Assembly: GCA_032622095.1 (NCBI GenBank)
Contig: CP136069.1
Coordinates: forward strand, 49,956,760 to 50,020,759
Origin: Siphonodentalium dalli
Lineage: Eukaryota; Mollusca; Scaphopoda; Gadilida; Siphonodentaliidae
Direction of reading: 5' to 3'
DNA: 64,000 bases
A program made the translations under genes and the position numbers. Below are positions 38,501-46,439 of this stretch, one piece after another (the first letter of the stretch is position 1; the number at the start of each line of letters is the position of its first letter). The notes under the pieces are model-generated. The model made no database searches. It saw only the letters and a program-made list of their open reading frames with translations, and had not been told where the DNA came from.

Positions 38501-41500
38501 CTTGATTTTATATTGTTATACATATTTTTTATTACACGTAACATCTTCCCCCTATGCCACTAAGTTCTGCCTTGAACCATAGCCCATCGCGCCATACCGA
38601 ATCAAAAGCCTTTTGAAGGTCTACGTGTATAAAGGCACAGTATAGGTTATATCCGAGTAGAGATGTAAGTTATATAAGAGAATTAATGATTATTAGATTA
38701 TCACTGGTGGAGAAGCCTTTTCTGAAGCCACTTTGGTTATCTTTAATCAAAGAAAAAGTTTCGGATTATTTTTTCAGACGATTATTAATTACAGCAGTTA
38801 ATAACTTACCGAAGCAGCTAAGTATGGTGATGCCGCGGTAGTTACTTGCATCTTTCTTAGAACCTTTATTTTTATATATAGGGACAATATCGCCCATGAG
38901 CCAATGTCTGGGTATATGGCCAGTATTAAGTATAATGTTGAATAATGCAACATATATTGGCAACATGACATCACGTGATGCCTTCATATATTCGTTAATA
39001 ATAGAATCCTTTGATGACGCTTTGTTATTCTTCAAATGTTTAATACATACCTCTATCTCATCTGATGTAATTGGTAAATCTAAATCACGATTGTTTTCTA
39101 TACATACCTTTGGTAGTGGGTTATCAGTGGACTTTGGTGGGTTATTCAGTTCGTGAAAATGGGAATACAGGGCATCAATAGAGATATTGCATTGTATGTG
39201 TCTATCTTTTGCTTGGAGCAATTTCCAAAATTTTCGCGTATCATTGCGGCGCAGGGAATCCATTTTACATTGGATATTTTTTCTATGACTCTGTATTGAC
39301 TTACTAAGTGTCTGTTTATACATTTTTTCAAGCCGTTTCACTTCTGCCTTGTTATATGCGGTAGGATTGTTTTTGCGACATTGTTTGGCTTTACGTAGAT
39401 TTCTCCGGCACACTTTACATTCAGAATTGAACCACGGATTGCCACTTTTATTGGAATACTGTTTTTGCTTACCTCTGATGCCAAATGTTGTTCGTGCTGC
39501 GTCCTTTAGCACCCCAGATATTTCCACAACTACATCGCTAACAAACTCTTCTGATGACTCGTTATTATTCTCCAAATTTTCAGTTATTATTTTCATCTTA
39601 CTTTGGTTTAAATTAGATACAAATTCATATGCTTTATCTGGGTTCCATTTATTGATGGCATTTTCATCCACTTTTATGTGTGGCGTATGCTTGTCATTGG
39701 CGGATTCTCTCACACTGAGTTTCAATGTTAAGGGGTTATGGGCGTCGGAATACAGGGAACTGATACTAAGCACTTCGAAATCGAGTACAAGACCGAGCGC
39801 ATTTAAATTACAAATTGTATAGTCCACAACTGATGCATTTTTACAAGTATATGATCCGTTTCCTTTGTCATGACCCACTCTGCCGTTCAAAATAACAAAT
39901 TCATTATATTTGCAGAAATCTAAAAGTTTTTTTCCAAAACTGTTTTTCATCATATCCATGCTAATCCGTTCTGCGGCATGAGAATCATTAAAATGGGCGA
40001 ACTAAGGAACCGTATCTAAGAAATAAGGACCATAACTCAGGTAGATATATCGAGGTAGTTTTGTGAAAGATGCACAGGCCTATACCAAATATGGACAAAC
40101 AATGGGCCATAAGTCAATATCCCTTTAAATGGTGATGAATTGACGATGGTGTGAAGTTTATTGGTGTATATAGGTACGGTATCACTTATATAACTTTTTA
40201 CGATTATATAATGCAGCAATGATCTTTGTGACTTGTGTCAGATTTTCTAAGAAACCTAGACTATCTCTGTATGCCTATATGTGGAAATGAAATTAAAAAT
40301 ATATAAGCTATCGCGGGAGATTTTGGTATACGGGCGTGCCTGCCTACTGTTTTAACTTCCCGAGTGACTGGTGCGATCATTATCATAGCACAGTATTACA
40401 ATTTCACACCTACCGCTACCGCTTAATATTAATTAATTTCTGTGTAATATTACAAACGATTACAAACATAAATCACAAATAGTACGTGTTCTTTGTATTT
40501 ACAAATATCTGCCAATCACAAAGAATGTTCGAGTACTATGAAAGTTAAATGAAAGTTATAACGTTAAGGAACGTGATTAGAAGGTCTTCGTATTGTGTGT
40601 CCAACATAATTTTTCAGTTTTCGCACCCTTAACCAGGATAATATACCCATCTATGATCCACAGGGACGTGGCGACAAGGGGTCAATTCACCCCCTTGTGA
40701 AAATGTTTTGTCAGCTGGAAGTCTCAAGTACAACCCACAGGGACGTCGCGACAAGGGGTGGGTTATGTTTCTCGCCCCAAACATTTTATCAACAGTTGGA
40801 AATTTGATACCTGAAACAACATGAATTGGAAATTTTACAACAACAATAGGTTGAACTTTTTCTCTTATTTTGTTTTTCCAACAATTTATTAGAGGGTATG
40901 TGTTTGTTTTAGACCAACATTTGCATATTTACCTCCTTTAGTAAAAAGGTTGGATTGAAATGGCCTATATTTAGAAATTGTCGAACCTTATGGGGTGTCA
41001 GCTTGGATATGAGGTAGCAGTATGTGTTCCTTGTAACTACTAAAATTACCCAATTTATTGAAAGTTACAACGTTAAGGAACTTGTCTAGAATGTCTATAT
41101 AGCGTGTCAAACATAAATTGTCGATTTCCACACACTTAAACCGGACCATATAACCATGTGATTCGCAAGGATGTAGCGCCACCCCCTTATGAAAATGTTT
41201 TATCAATGGAAATCTCATAAACAGGGACATGGCGATAGTGGTCTTGGGAACACGATGCCTGGCACATTACAGTCGCCGCCAAATCTTATAAGTCACAACG
41301 TCTCTGACAAACGTTGGTGATTGATATAAATAGTGAGTGATACTTACGGATTATAGCCAACATTAGCATGTAACATGTACTTACCATAATCAACGATATC
41401 TCCAAGAATGTTAACGGTGAGTGAAGCTTGTCCGATTTATTTCTACGCCGGGTATATTTATACTGCATTTAGCTGTTTTGAACTATCCATTTACAATGGC

Positions 41501-43098
41501 GTATTCTTCAGATGAGGATATCGATTTAGCAGTGGAATTTATAGGCATTTTTTTATTCAAAGGGTGCATATTGAAATTATAGGATGGACACCCCATCACC
41601 AAACGGAGCCCATATAGCCACGTCCCTATCTCGATATATTATAAGATATCGGAGCAGTTTGAAATTATAAAATGACCACCCCTCCTATAACCGAGAGCCT
41701 TATCATGTCCCTGCTTCGATACTGTGATGGACACCCCCTGATAAAATGGAGCCACGTTCCTGTCTCGATGTGTTGTGAGTAGCGGATCAGTTTGAAATCA
41801 TATGATGGGCACAATATATAAAATGTTATACCATCAAAATAATATTTTGTTTTCACAAACTGAATGGTTGTAATTTGTGAAAACAATGATACCAAATTGG
41901 TTGTAGTACCCGATATTACACTGACTTGTACTTACATACACACTCTACAAACGAACAGTTTATTAGTTAACTTTGCGGAGACAAGTGGTCATCAACTTAG
42001 CAATCCGTGTACCGATTGGATAGCTCTGATAAGCGATCACCTCTCAACTTATGATTGGTTAATTCTTTTGTAACTTTTATTTGCCGTGATTCAATATATT
42101 GTGAATCACTCACAGGTAACGTTTTGCCCGTACGCAATCTACAATAATCAACAGCAGATATTTGTGAAATTTGCGAGATTTTGTTAGCTCATCGTTTCAT
42201 GATACCGGCGATATCACTAATCACAAAATAATAGCACGCATTGTAACTTTCCCATAGAAATTGTTGTCAGTTATTTTAGCTCTATATACATGTCCGTCTA
42301 ATTTGAACTGGTATTCAGATAACACTGATAACGGGTGAATGGGAGCTGAGTGGCGAGTTAGTTTTTTCTACATTTTAGGGGTTTCACCCCTCGCCCAGTC
42401 TAAGGTATTACAATAATACGTCTAAATTTCCCCTGTACTATGAAACCACTGTGATAGTTAACACAAATTTGTAATTTCAAATTAATAAATACTATTTGTA
42501 TTTACAGGTATAAAAATTTTCATAGTATTGACCCCGGTTTGTTAGTTGTACAGTGAAGTATGACATGTTCGACTGCGGTATTGAAAGTTGTGTTGCACAA
42601 GAGACACATTCCCGACTCCCATCTCATAAATTGCGTTATAGCTGTCTCAACTTAAACTTATGCAATTCTGTCAGCTCTTTGTTCCCAAACTTACATCAAA
42701 TTATGCGTATCGAATTTGGGTAAGCTTTGAATTTAGAATTATCACATTCTCGGGGTCTGTCTGCCTCGATCCATTCGCGTCTTTTGATTTTCATGACTTT
42801 ATGCAATTTTGTCAGCTCTTTAATTAATTGTTCCAAAATAGTTTGAGATGACGTTTGAACTATTTAGTTGGAATTGTAGCTTGTGCCACTGTGAATTCAC
42901 CATGGCTTAAATTCATTCATTTGTTGCATATATTCTGTTGAGTATAAATGGAGATAAATGGCCGGATTTAACCCAGTAAGACTTATAGTTAATAATGTAG
43001 CTAATAGGAAATATTTGGTCCTTTTAAACCTACTTACCATTGTTGCCATCAGATCGCACAGAAACAAACACGAGAAGAAAAGCTGCGACGAGTTGCAT
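11443..43098 (-). CDS. Predicted secreted 219-residue ten-cysteine protein, six exons
   Basis: I do not recognise this family. Exons, in gene order: 43098-43038, 36640-36502, 28545-28457, 21211-21076, 13753-13594, 11517-11443. All introns are GT-AG and exit phases (1,2,1,2,0) join without a stop. Residues 1-18 are a signal peptide (MQLVAAFLLVFVSVRS); there is no later membrane segment or GPI-type tail. Cysteines fall at about 24, 36, 66, 68, 73, 84, 106, 115, 150 and 164, enough for five disulfides. RVRR at 43-46 fits a furin-type processing site. The C-terminus is acidic then basic (EWFHDDDEF...QFK). The ATG has G at -3. Introns 1-4 are 6-8 kb each and full of transposons; coding exons are clean. 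The conserved exon 5/6 reading frame and a decayed paralogue support a real gene. Role unknown. Confidence 0.8.
11848..12306. mobile_element. Foldback MITE in intron 5, 4-bp TSD ATAT
   Basis: Starts GTGACCCGCCATATCAAATC and ends with the inverse, with near-perfect arms of about 120 bp that include TCCAGTCGGAAGTCGGGATT. ATAT at 11844-11847 and 12307-12310 matches the uninterrupted paralogous site in block B (GCTAATATATTATTATTC near 48285). Each arm ends in a 69-bp palindromic module (11899-11967 and 12187-12255: GCCAATGCATTCTCTTATAT ... to ATGCATTGGC). Superfamily uncertain; no transposase. Confidence 0.85.
12720..13330. repeat. Diverged AAGGTCA-type repeat
   Basis: Blocks such as GGGTACCCGTTTCAAGGTCA (twice), a GTACGAAATTTCGTCTCGAT-like block and a final GAGCCGTTTTCGAGTCTATA correspond to the repeat units at 48332-49975, at the same intron position of block B. 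The repeat was therefore probably present before the duplication. Confidence 0.6.
13594..13753 (-). CDS. Secreted-protein gene, exon 5
   Basis: The acceptor CATTACTTTCAG precedes 13753 and the donor GTGAGT starts at 13593. The T joins the preceding CC (proline), then LIQRLLNCVTSDEFYPQEIE, GCPKKSFKFMTFLATASILP, GNAITPAIISQTQ. It contains cysteines 150 and 164. The same exon, with the same splice sites and length, occurs in block B at 52930-53089 with an in-frame TAG. Confidence 0.8.
14268..14349. repeat. Half of a hairpin repeat interrupted by the giant foldback
   Basis: The GACTTGAATAC...CACACAT...GGTGATAAC...TTATCTTACAAT block is shared with 53640-53824 (full hairpin) and 20556-20715 (both arms). 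Confidence 0.6.
14350..20163. mobile_element. Giant foldback element FB-1 in intron 4
   Basis: Two long arms (about 14350-17450, interrupted by a hAT, and about 17950-20163) are inverted copies of each other over nearly the whole element. Ends are TAGTCCAGGAGATATTG and its inverse; a long C tract (15122 on) faces a G tract (20117 on). The 3-bp duplication AAT lies at 14347-14349 and 20164-20166, and block B has the uninterrupted site CTTACAATTCGTCCC near 53815, which fits. Arms carry many AAGATGGCGGCC / AAATGGCCGCC motifs. Open frames in the arms mirror one another and match no transposase I know. Superfamily unknown. Confidence 0.85.
14380..15115. mobile_element. hAT-like non-autonomous element nested in FB-1
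   Basis: Ends TAGTGTTCGG / CCGAACACTA are flanked by the perfect 8-bp duplication CTCTGCAC (14372-14379 and 15116-15123). Subterminal arrays of ATTCGAATATTCG lie at both ends (about 14400-14465 and 15020-15100). No transposase open frame remains. The 8-bp TSD and TAGTG start are hAT hallmarks. Confidence 0.88.
20164..21075. other. Intron 4 remainder with a hairpin repeat
   Basis: 20556-20715 holds AATTGTAAGATAAATACAGG ... and its inverse ending TTATCTTACAATT, another copy of the hairpin repeat at 53640-53824. The rest is AT-rich and unremarkable. Confidence 0.55.
21076..21211 (-). CDS. Secreted-protein gene, exon 4
   Basis: The acceptor ACAGTTCTAG precedes 21211 and the donor GTGAGT starts at 21075. 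AA completes CAA (Q), then DFDGLADYCFRLVKMDMCSR, ILIEWFHRSRQEDQPFQDFE, QTIP and CC into exon 5. It carries cysteines 106 and 115. Confidence 0.8.
21212..21679. other. Intron 3, no feature seen
   Basis: AT-rich; no coding or repeat signal was recognised. Confidence 0.4.
21680..22735 (-). pseudogene. LINE C-terminal fragment, 239-codon open frame
   Basis: The open frame 22688-21969 begins KSSTPSYMVYGELGRWPL, the block that follows reverse transcriptase in this LINE family. It ends with a zinc-binding C-A-L-C...DEFHFIIMC motif and LLNSTNPDILNNLAIFINS. It is 5'-truncated, so no reverse transcriptase remains. The 3' tail ends near 21680 (ATTAAAGCATCATTCATTCA on the minus strand). Same family as 35505-36492 and 37080-39998. 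Confidence 0.85.
22948..23410. mobile_element. Hairpin element H, copy 1
   Basis: Shares, in opposite orientation, the blocks ATCACTAAATCCAGCATTC, GATTGGTCGGC and TTTATTAAGTCAATCC with 26700-26980. It ends in the hairpin GTGGACTGTTTTTATGGAGA...TCTCCATAAAAACAGTCCAC (23311-23402). No coding sequence. Confidence 0.65.
23735..24790. mobile_element. Fragment of the FB (C-tract/AAGATGG) repeat family
   Basis: Begins GGACTTAACTTCACCGCACT like the inner edge of FB-1 and FB-2, followed by AAAGTGGCCG.GTAGAC, AACATGGCGTCTATCATGGC and CCAAGATGGCCACCAAAATGG. The later part aligns with 27310-27960, 32220-32640 and 46440-47130 (for example CCCTTCCGATC.CTCAAAATATTAAG). Confidence 0.7.
24830..27115. repeat. 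42-bp minisatellite, interrupted by element H copy 2
   Basis: Roughly 30 diverged units of about 42 bp, consensus near CCATACAGTCACTCCATGTA then TACATATTCACCTCACCCATGA. The array runs 24830-26045 and resumes at 26983-27115 after an inserted element. Because 42 is a multiple of three, frames stay open on both strands; 25109-25588 reads as a 14-residue repeat (YTYSPHHWPHGHFL-like). I treat this as a satellite, not a gene. Confidence 0.85.
26046..26982. mobile_element. Hairpin element H, copy 2
   Basis: Begins with the hairpin TAAGGATTAACTGTCATGTG...CACATGACATTTAATCCTTA (26052-26162). The hairpin half is repeated at about 26616-26695. It ends GCTGGATTTAGTGATAATCA...AGTATGTAAATATATTC. It lies inside the 42-bp minisatellite, which continues on both sides. 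Confidence 0.65.
27310..27960. mobile_element. FB-family fragment
   Basis: Close relative of 24040-24480 (ATCACCATTGGGA, AAAAAGAAATGAGC.GAACTG, GTGAGGCATACC.TTACTTATG) followed by AAGAGAGTGGCCGCGTAGAC and CAAGATGGCGTCCAACG. Confidence 0.65.
28022..28414. mobile_element. Palindromic TTAA-type MITE, second copy
   Basis: TTAA (28018-28021) then AGGTATTCAATCCGATTCG. The right half from about 28230 (GATTTTAGAGTTATCCATCT...) matches the full copy at 33714-34169, ending at a degenerate TTAA near 28415. It sits about 40 bp beyond the donor of exon 3. Confidence 0.65.
28457..28545 (-). CDS. Secreted-protein gene, exon 3
   Basis: The acceptor TATATAGCCAG precedes 28545 and the donor GTAAGT starts at 28456. 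The A completes AGA (R67), then CQRNGCFSEAPVASGLCDDS and GDLAPWIDE. The nearer upstream TATATAG would put a stop in frame, so the CCAG acceptor was chosen. It carries cysteines 68, 73 and 84. Confidence 0.8.
28620..29725. repeat. Scattered FB-like pieces in intron 2
   Basis: CATCATGGACGCCATCTTGG (28751) and a CATGGCTGCCAGCAGCCATC plus TTGGATT block (29687) resemble FB arms. The remainder, including several short open frames, shows no recognisable protein. Confidence 0.4.
29726..31885. other. Intron 2, mostly featureless
   Basis: A C tract lies at about 29948-29970. A short duplicated block (GTTTGACGGTATCGGACCGT and GTTTGACTGTATCAGACCGT) lies at 30818-30880. Nothing else was recognised in about 2 kb. 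Confidence 0.45.
31886..33181. mobile_element. Small foldback element FB-2
   Basis: Arms of about 0.6 kb (31886-32640 and 32660-33181) are inverted copies. Ends TAGTCCGGGAGCTAATAGGG / inverse are followed inward by a C tract and GGACTTAACTTCACCCCACT, as in FB-1. A 3-bp duplication AAC lies at 31883-31885 and 33182-33184. Arms include CCAAGATGGCCGCCAAAATGG. Confidence 0.85.
33185..33709. other. Intron 2, no feature seen
   Basis: Unique-looking AT-rich sequence between two elements. Confidence 0.4.
33714..34169. mobile_element. Palindromic TTAA-type MITE, full copy
   Basis: AGGTACTCAATCCGA...TCGGATTGAGTACCT between TTAA (33710-33713) and TTAA (34170-34173). The arms pair along almost the full length, with the CTCTAAAATCAAG hairpin at the centre (about 33920-33965). 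The TTAA target suggests piggyBac mobilisation. Confidence 0.85.
34217..35174. mobile_element. hAT-like non-autonomous element with perfect 8-bp TSD
   Basis: Left end TAGAGGCGGACTGGCCGATC and right end GGCCCAGTCCGCTTCTG are flanked by AGCAGGAG at 34209-34216 and 35175-35182. The GAGGCGGACTG terminal block is repeated internally near 34475, and GGGCCGCCACATGTGTTGTT occurs twice. G and C tracts lie at 34338, 34996, 35053 and 35098. Proline- and glycine-rich open frames here are composition artefacts. Confidence 0.88.
35505..36492 (+). pseudogene. LINE C-terminal fragment ending in a (TTGAA)n tail
   Basis: WGYENLQGFRKLELWFLRFI begins near 35545. A frame 35689-36333 continues to SRNHRLPVETGSW, the zinc-binding C-S-L-C...DEFHFILVC and LKELRSRYIKKYYY. 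Stops and frameshifts lie between about 35640 and 35830. The 3' UTR ends AATAAATTGAATTGAATTGA at about 36469-36493. On the opposite strand the tail lies just after the 5' splice site of exon 2 of the secreted-protein gene. Confidence 0.85.
36502..36640 (-). CDS. Secreted-protein gene, exon 2
   Basis: The acceptor CTGTCTTTTTAG precedes 36640 and the donor GTAAGC starts at 36501. GT completes GGT (G21), then HDCTVANVVDDYFDCITPIV, VRVRRDVMEYPITAGRLRTI, ANFYC, exiting in phase 2. It holds cysteines 24, 36 and 66 and the RVRR putative cleavage site. Confidence 0.8.
36641..37079. other. Intron 1 segment
   Basis: No accepted exon. 36742-36806 on the minus strand is bounded by splice-like sites but cannot join exons 1 and 2 in phase (see rejected). 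Confidence 0.4.
37080..39998 (-). pseudogene. Long 5'-truncated LINE with endonuclease end, reverse transcriptase and C-terminal domain
   Basis: Read on the minus strand: 39959-38766 has the end of an apurinic-type endonuclease (NSFGKKLLDFC..., ILNGRVGHDKGNGSYTC, then an SDAHNPL catalytic-type block), a basic linker, and the start of reverse transcriptase (LKNNKASSKDSI, NYRGITILSCFGKL). A damaged 220-bp gap follows. 38544-37966 has the rest, with GVRQGENLSPFLF and the YADD active site (FIILYADDAVLF), and 37953-37147 has LYGCEVWG, TPNYMVYGETGRYP and a C-T-L-C...DELHYLIEC zinc motif. The 5' end is truncated near 39998. It is inactive through frameshifts, but is the most complete LINE here. Confidence 0.9.
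39999..40545. other. Intron 1, no feature seen
   Basis: AT-rich; nothing recognised. Confidence 0.4.
40546..41235. repeat. Direct repeat of about 190 bp, two diverged copies
   Basis: 40546-40735 and 41056-41235 share GAAAGTTA.AACGTTAAGGAAC, a GTGTCCAACATAA/GTGTCAAACATAA block and a CACCCCCTT.TGAAAATGTTTT end. A CACAGGGACGT.GCGACAAGGGGT block is further repeated at about 40660 and 40738. Confidence 0.6.
41286..41468 (-). promoter_or_regulatory. Possible alternative promoter and first exon in intron 1
   Basis: On the minus strand CAGTATAAATATACC (about 41448-41464) resembles a TATA box. About 80 bp downstream GATTATG is followed by GTAAGTACATG (41386 down), a strong donor. It could be a non-coding first exon, but there is no direct support. 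Confidence 0.2.
41565..41830. repeat. ~95-bp unit, about three diverged tandem copies
   Basis: Blocks GAAATTATAGGATGGACACC, GAAATTATAAAATGACCACC and GATGGACACCCCCTGATAAA alternate with CACGTCCCTATCTCGATATA, ATGTCCCTGCTTCGATA and CACGTTCCTGTCTCGATGT. Confidence 0.6.
42540..42850 (-). pseudogene. LINE C-terminal fragment with zinc motif
   Basis: On the minus strand TQFMRWESGMCLLCNTTFNT and AVEHVILHCTTN form the C-x2-C...H-x3-H-C terminal motif seen in the other LINEs. ELTKLHKVMKIKRREWIEAD is recognisable just upstream. The rest is too decayed to place. Confidence 0.65.
43038..43098 (-). CDS. Secreted-protein gene, exon 1 (signal peptide)
   Basis: ATG at 43098-43096, then MQLVAAFLLVFVSVRSDGNN and a phase 1 exit at G / GTAAGT (donor 43037 down). 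It has a hydrophobic core AAFLLVFVSV with a short polar end. The frame is open upstream, but there is no closer methionine, and a signal-peptide exon ending in phase 1 is common for secreted proteins. Confidence 0.8.
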
Positions 43099-43239
43099 GG
43101 CTGCTGGTCGGAGTGTGTGTCGCTGATAGAGGGTATATTCGTCTATTATGAAGCTGAGTAGCGGTGCTGATGTAATCGCTTTGGAATTTAACTGGCGTTT
43201 ATGTAACGACGCAATGGCTGCTAACAGGTCCAATTTGGT

Positions 43240-44005
43240 TAAATTAGGTATTGATAAATGTATCTATTATTCTAACGCCTTTCTCCTATTAAGGACGATT
43301 ATCCATTAATAGAATGTTATATATATAATAATTTTGAAGCGAATTAATGTCGCATTGACATTTGTCTCTGCATGGTGGTATAATTTGAACTGGTGGAATG
43401 TGATCTCTATACGGGCGAACGCAAGAGTATGGTTTACACATTATTTATTTCTTCCCAAAAAGATATAATTATAAACATGACACATGTGTGGATAGAAGAC
43501 TAGAAGGGAGGAAGAGGATTTGACAACAAGCATCAGATGCTGATATAGAGCCATCTCCTCAGAAAAGAACAGATTACATATAGTGGACAGTGAGAAGTGG
43601 AAGACAAGATTAAGTAAGAGGAAGAGATACAGAGCGTGATGAGAAGATTAACGAACTGATGGATTAGAGTTGGGTGAGAACAGAGGGGGAATAGCAATTA
43701 GCACATATATTTATAATGATCACTTCTCTTATGCATGATATTGTTTTACAAAAGGATTAAATTAAAACTATGTGTAGAGTGGAGTCACTAGTTTGCCAGT
43801 ACTTTTATATGGCTTTTTTTTTGTGCAGCATCGAGTTACTGAAATTGTTACCACATTGTTGGCTATATATATCATTTATAGCTGTATCATTTTTTATTTA
43901 TGTATGAAGATTATCAAATTCGAGCAGCTACTTATTGTGAGTCAGAAATAGAATTGGCGACTAACGAAATCGATTGCTAGTTAGAATAAATGTTTGAGTT
44001 GCCTC
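43240..44005. other. Upstream flank of the secreted-protein gene, no gene seen
   Basis: A purine-rich stretch lies at 43490-43690 (GAAGGGAGGAAGAGGA and similar). No TATA-like promoter is convincing. LINE sequence begins near 44010. Confidence 0.45.
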
Positions 44006-44009
44006 AAAT

Positions 44010-45640
44010 ATAGCCATGTTAAGTCTTTTGGGGAATGAAGTAGATCCCTTAAGTAGAATATCAGATCTCCACAAATTTTGGGCTAATACTGAGAATATTT
44101 CATTTCGTATTGTTGAGTATCTGGGACAATAAAGTAAAAAGTGGTCGGCAGTCTCGACTTCCCCACATGCGCATTTATCAGATTCGTTTAAATGGTTGCG
44201 ACTGAGATCATCATTGAGGTTACTGCATCCTAGTCGAAGTTGTGTGTGAATTATCTGGGATTTGCGGCATTTGCTATAGCAAAAATAGCGAACGTTCTTT
44301 TGTCTTAGGGTGCATTTACATTGCTATAGAACTGTACACAGATCTACACGCAGACTAGTGTAAACGGGTTGATATAGAAATGCACACAGAAAGAAAACGG
44401 TATTAGTTCGTGTGAGCAAAATTCATGTCCGCTATACGTCACGGTCAACGCCGAAGCATTGTGACAGGCAAATCTGTTTTGATTAATTGTTGCTCGGACT
44501 TGGCGAATGTGTTTTAGCGTTCGTTGTCATTTCAACCCGTGTATTTCGAATATTGAACACGGACAGGGACGTGGCAACTTTGGTCAAAATTTTCAACAGT
44601 TGGAAATTTCATTCCGGACACAACATTAGTTGTAATTTCCAAACCAACAATAGGTTGAAAATGATCTTGTAGTTTGATTTTCAAACATTATATTGGGGGG
44701 GGGGGTATTGTTTTCGGACCAATATTTGCATATTTTCCTACTTTTTATAATTTTTTTGGGCTGGAATGGCCATCAGCTGGAAGTTTTCCAACCTTATGGG
44801 GGCGGATGTCAGGTTGGAAATTTCCAACACTTGGAAATATTGTGTCCTGGTCCCTCCCCGTGGCCAGTCAAAAACTGCTAGTTAATTTAAGAAAAAAATA
44901 TTGTCCTACATTGGGTCAACATTGCCATTGGAATTGTCATCAGTTGGAATTTTTACCAAATTTGGTCAAATAAAGGGTGTTGTAGGGTGGATACCCATTC
45001 CACACAGATCCAAAATGATCACCGCCCAGATTGTGTCAAACAGGAGACCTATAGATATATAGATGATCACCTGAAATCCTAAATATTGGTGGAATCGCCA
45101 TCTAAATCTATATGGGTGCTCTCTATTTGTGTACACGGTTATTTGTTGTGTATTCCTATGCGATTTTCATTCTTTCTTCGAACCATTATCAAGTGGTATA
45201 AGGATACACTTTAAATACATGCGGCACATACCAAATCGCTGTTGTCTGCTGATAGTTGATCCATGTTTATGTCTGGCCTAAACTGAAACGACTCGTAGTG
45301 AATTGTCAATTACCAGAGTACTGATCAGCGCGCGTTCACTATTTGTAATCATATTGTGATCACAGTAATGAGCGACACGTGATTTCATACAGATCTGTAT
45401 ACAGTTCTATATCAGTGTAAATGCACCCTTAAACGCAGATTGGAATTCAATTTATATTTGAAGTTTTCTAGAGTTTCAGAATTTTTCAGTTCATCAGATA
45501 ATTGATTCCACTGGCGTGGTGTCGCGGGCAAGAATGAGCGTTGATATGATGATGTGTCCGAAAAGGGGGGTCTTAAGTCAGTTCTCCGAAGATCATATCT
45601 GTCAGCCCTGAGTGTTTATGATTAACAGTGTTGTAAAGAT
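44010..45640 (-). pseudogene. CR1/L2-like LINE C-terminus, split by Harbinger-2
   Basis: Minus strand, upstream part (45640-45432): RYDLRRTDLRPPFSDTSSYQ, RSFLPATPRQWNQLSDELKN. After the inserted Harbinger (44307-44010): NVRYFCYSKCRKSQIIHTQL, RLGCSNLNDDLSRNHLNESD, then C-A-C-G-E...ADHFLLYC and RYSTIRNEIF. Same superclade as 1-1104. The frame is largely intact in these pieces. Confidence 0.85.
44308..45428. mobile_element. Harbinger-like non-autonomous element, copy 2
   Basis: GGGTGCATTTACATTGC...CAGTGTAAATGCACCC with TTA at 44305-44307 and 45429-45431. Interrupts a LINE coding region. Partly inverted relative to copy 1; contains the GGTCAACATTG / CATCAGTTGGAA blocks shared with 9390-9500. It has a G tract near 44695. 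Confidence 0.85.
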
Positions 45641-45689
45641 ATGCTGGCGTATACGCAAGAGTATAGATTCATGGCAAGATACAAGATGC

Positions 45690-46200
45690 AAGAATTTATT
45701 GCAAAACACCTCAATGGGCAAATACATAAAAATAAGCAATACATAAATAAATTAATATAACAAACAGCTATTATAAACGCTACCTCCACAATTTCTTCAA
45801 GTTTTATGATTCCGTCGAAGGAAGGACACGTTGCAAACGTTGTTAGTTAATTTAATAGTATAATTGCTCATAATCAGTGCAAAGTTATCTGCGTCATTCA
45901 AATTATTGAATTCACTATCGTGTTTCTCAATTTCGCTGAATAAATTATATCATAAATCCTCGTATGCGTTACATTCAATGATAAAATGCATTTCAGATTC
46001 GACACTTTGTTTGTCACACATGGAACATAGTCGATTTCCTAATGGTATTACTGGTTGTCGATGCCTCCCTTTTTATATTGCCAATATGCGGTTGCTCACG
46101 CAATATATATATAAGTCCCTCTGGTGGAACAACGTGGGGTTCAGGAATATAGTTCGGGAAAGTTTCCCCGATTTCGCTATATTGCCAATATGACATTGTG
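45690..46200 (-). pseudogene. LINE C-terminal fragment and 3' tail
   Basis: On the minus strand RHRQPVIPLGNRLCSMCDKQ and SVESEMHFIIECNAYEDL give the terminal zinc motif. After one stop, YNLFSEIEKHDSEFNNLNDA and DNFALIMSNYTIKLTNN follow. The tail GCAATAAATTCTTGCATC ends near 45685. Confidence 0.8.
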
Positions 46201-46439
46201 GCATGGTCATCCGCAAGAATACTAGTGGAGTAGATTAGTTAAAAGATTCTTCACTTCGTGACTAAAGCATGACATTTTACACATATTCACATACTTATTG
46301 ATACTAGATATGGAGCCACGCTGAAATTTCACTTCAACCCCTCTTTTAAGGGGTTTTCCGATTTAAAAGAGTGTTTATATAATTTAATAAATGTCGCAAT
46401 TATTCTTACCATGGAATCTGCGCTTTAAAATTATGCATA

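Noticed and set aside
39349-39822. 157-codon plus-strand open frame
   Set aside because: Antisense to the LINE endonuclease/RT frame.
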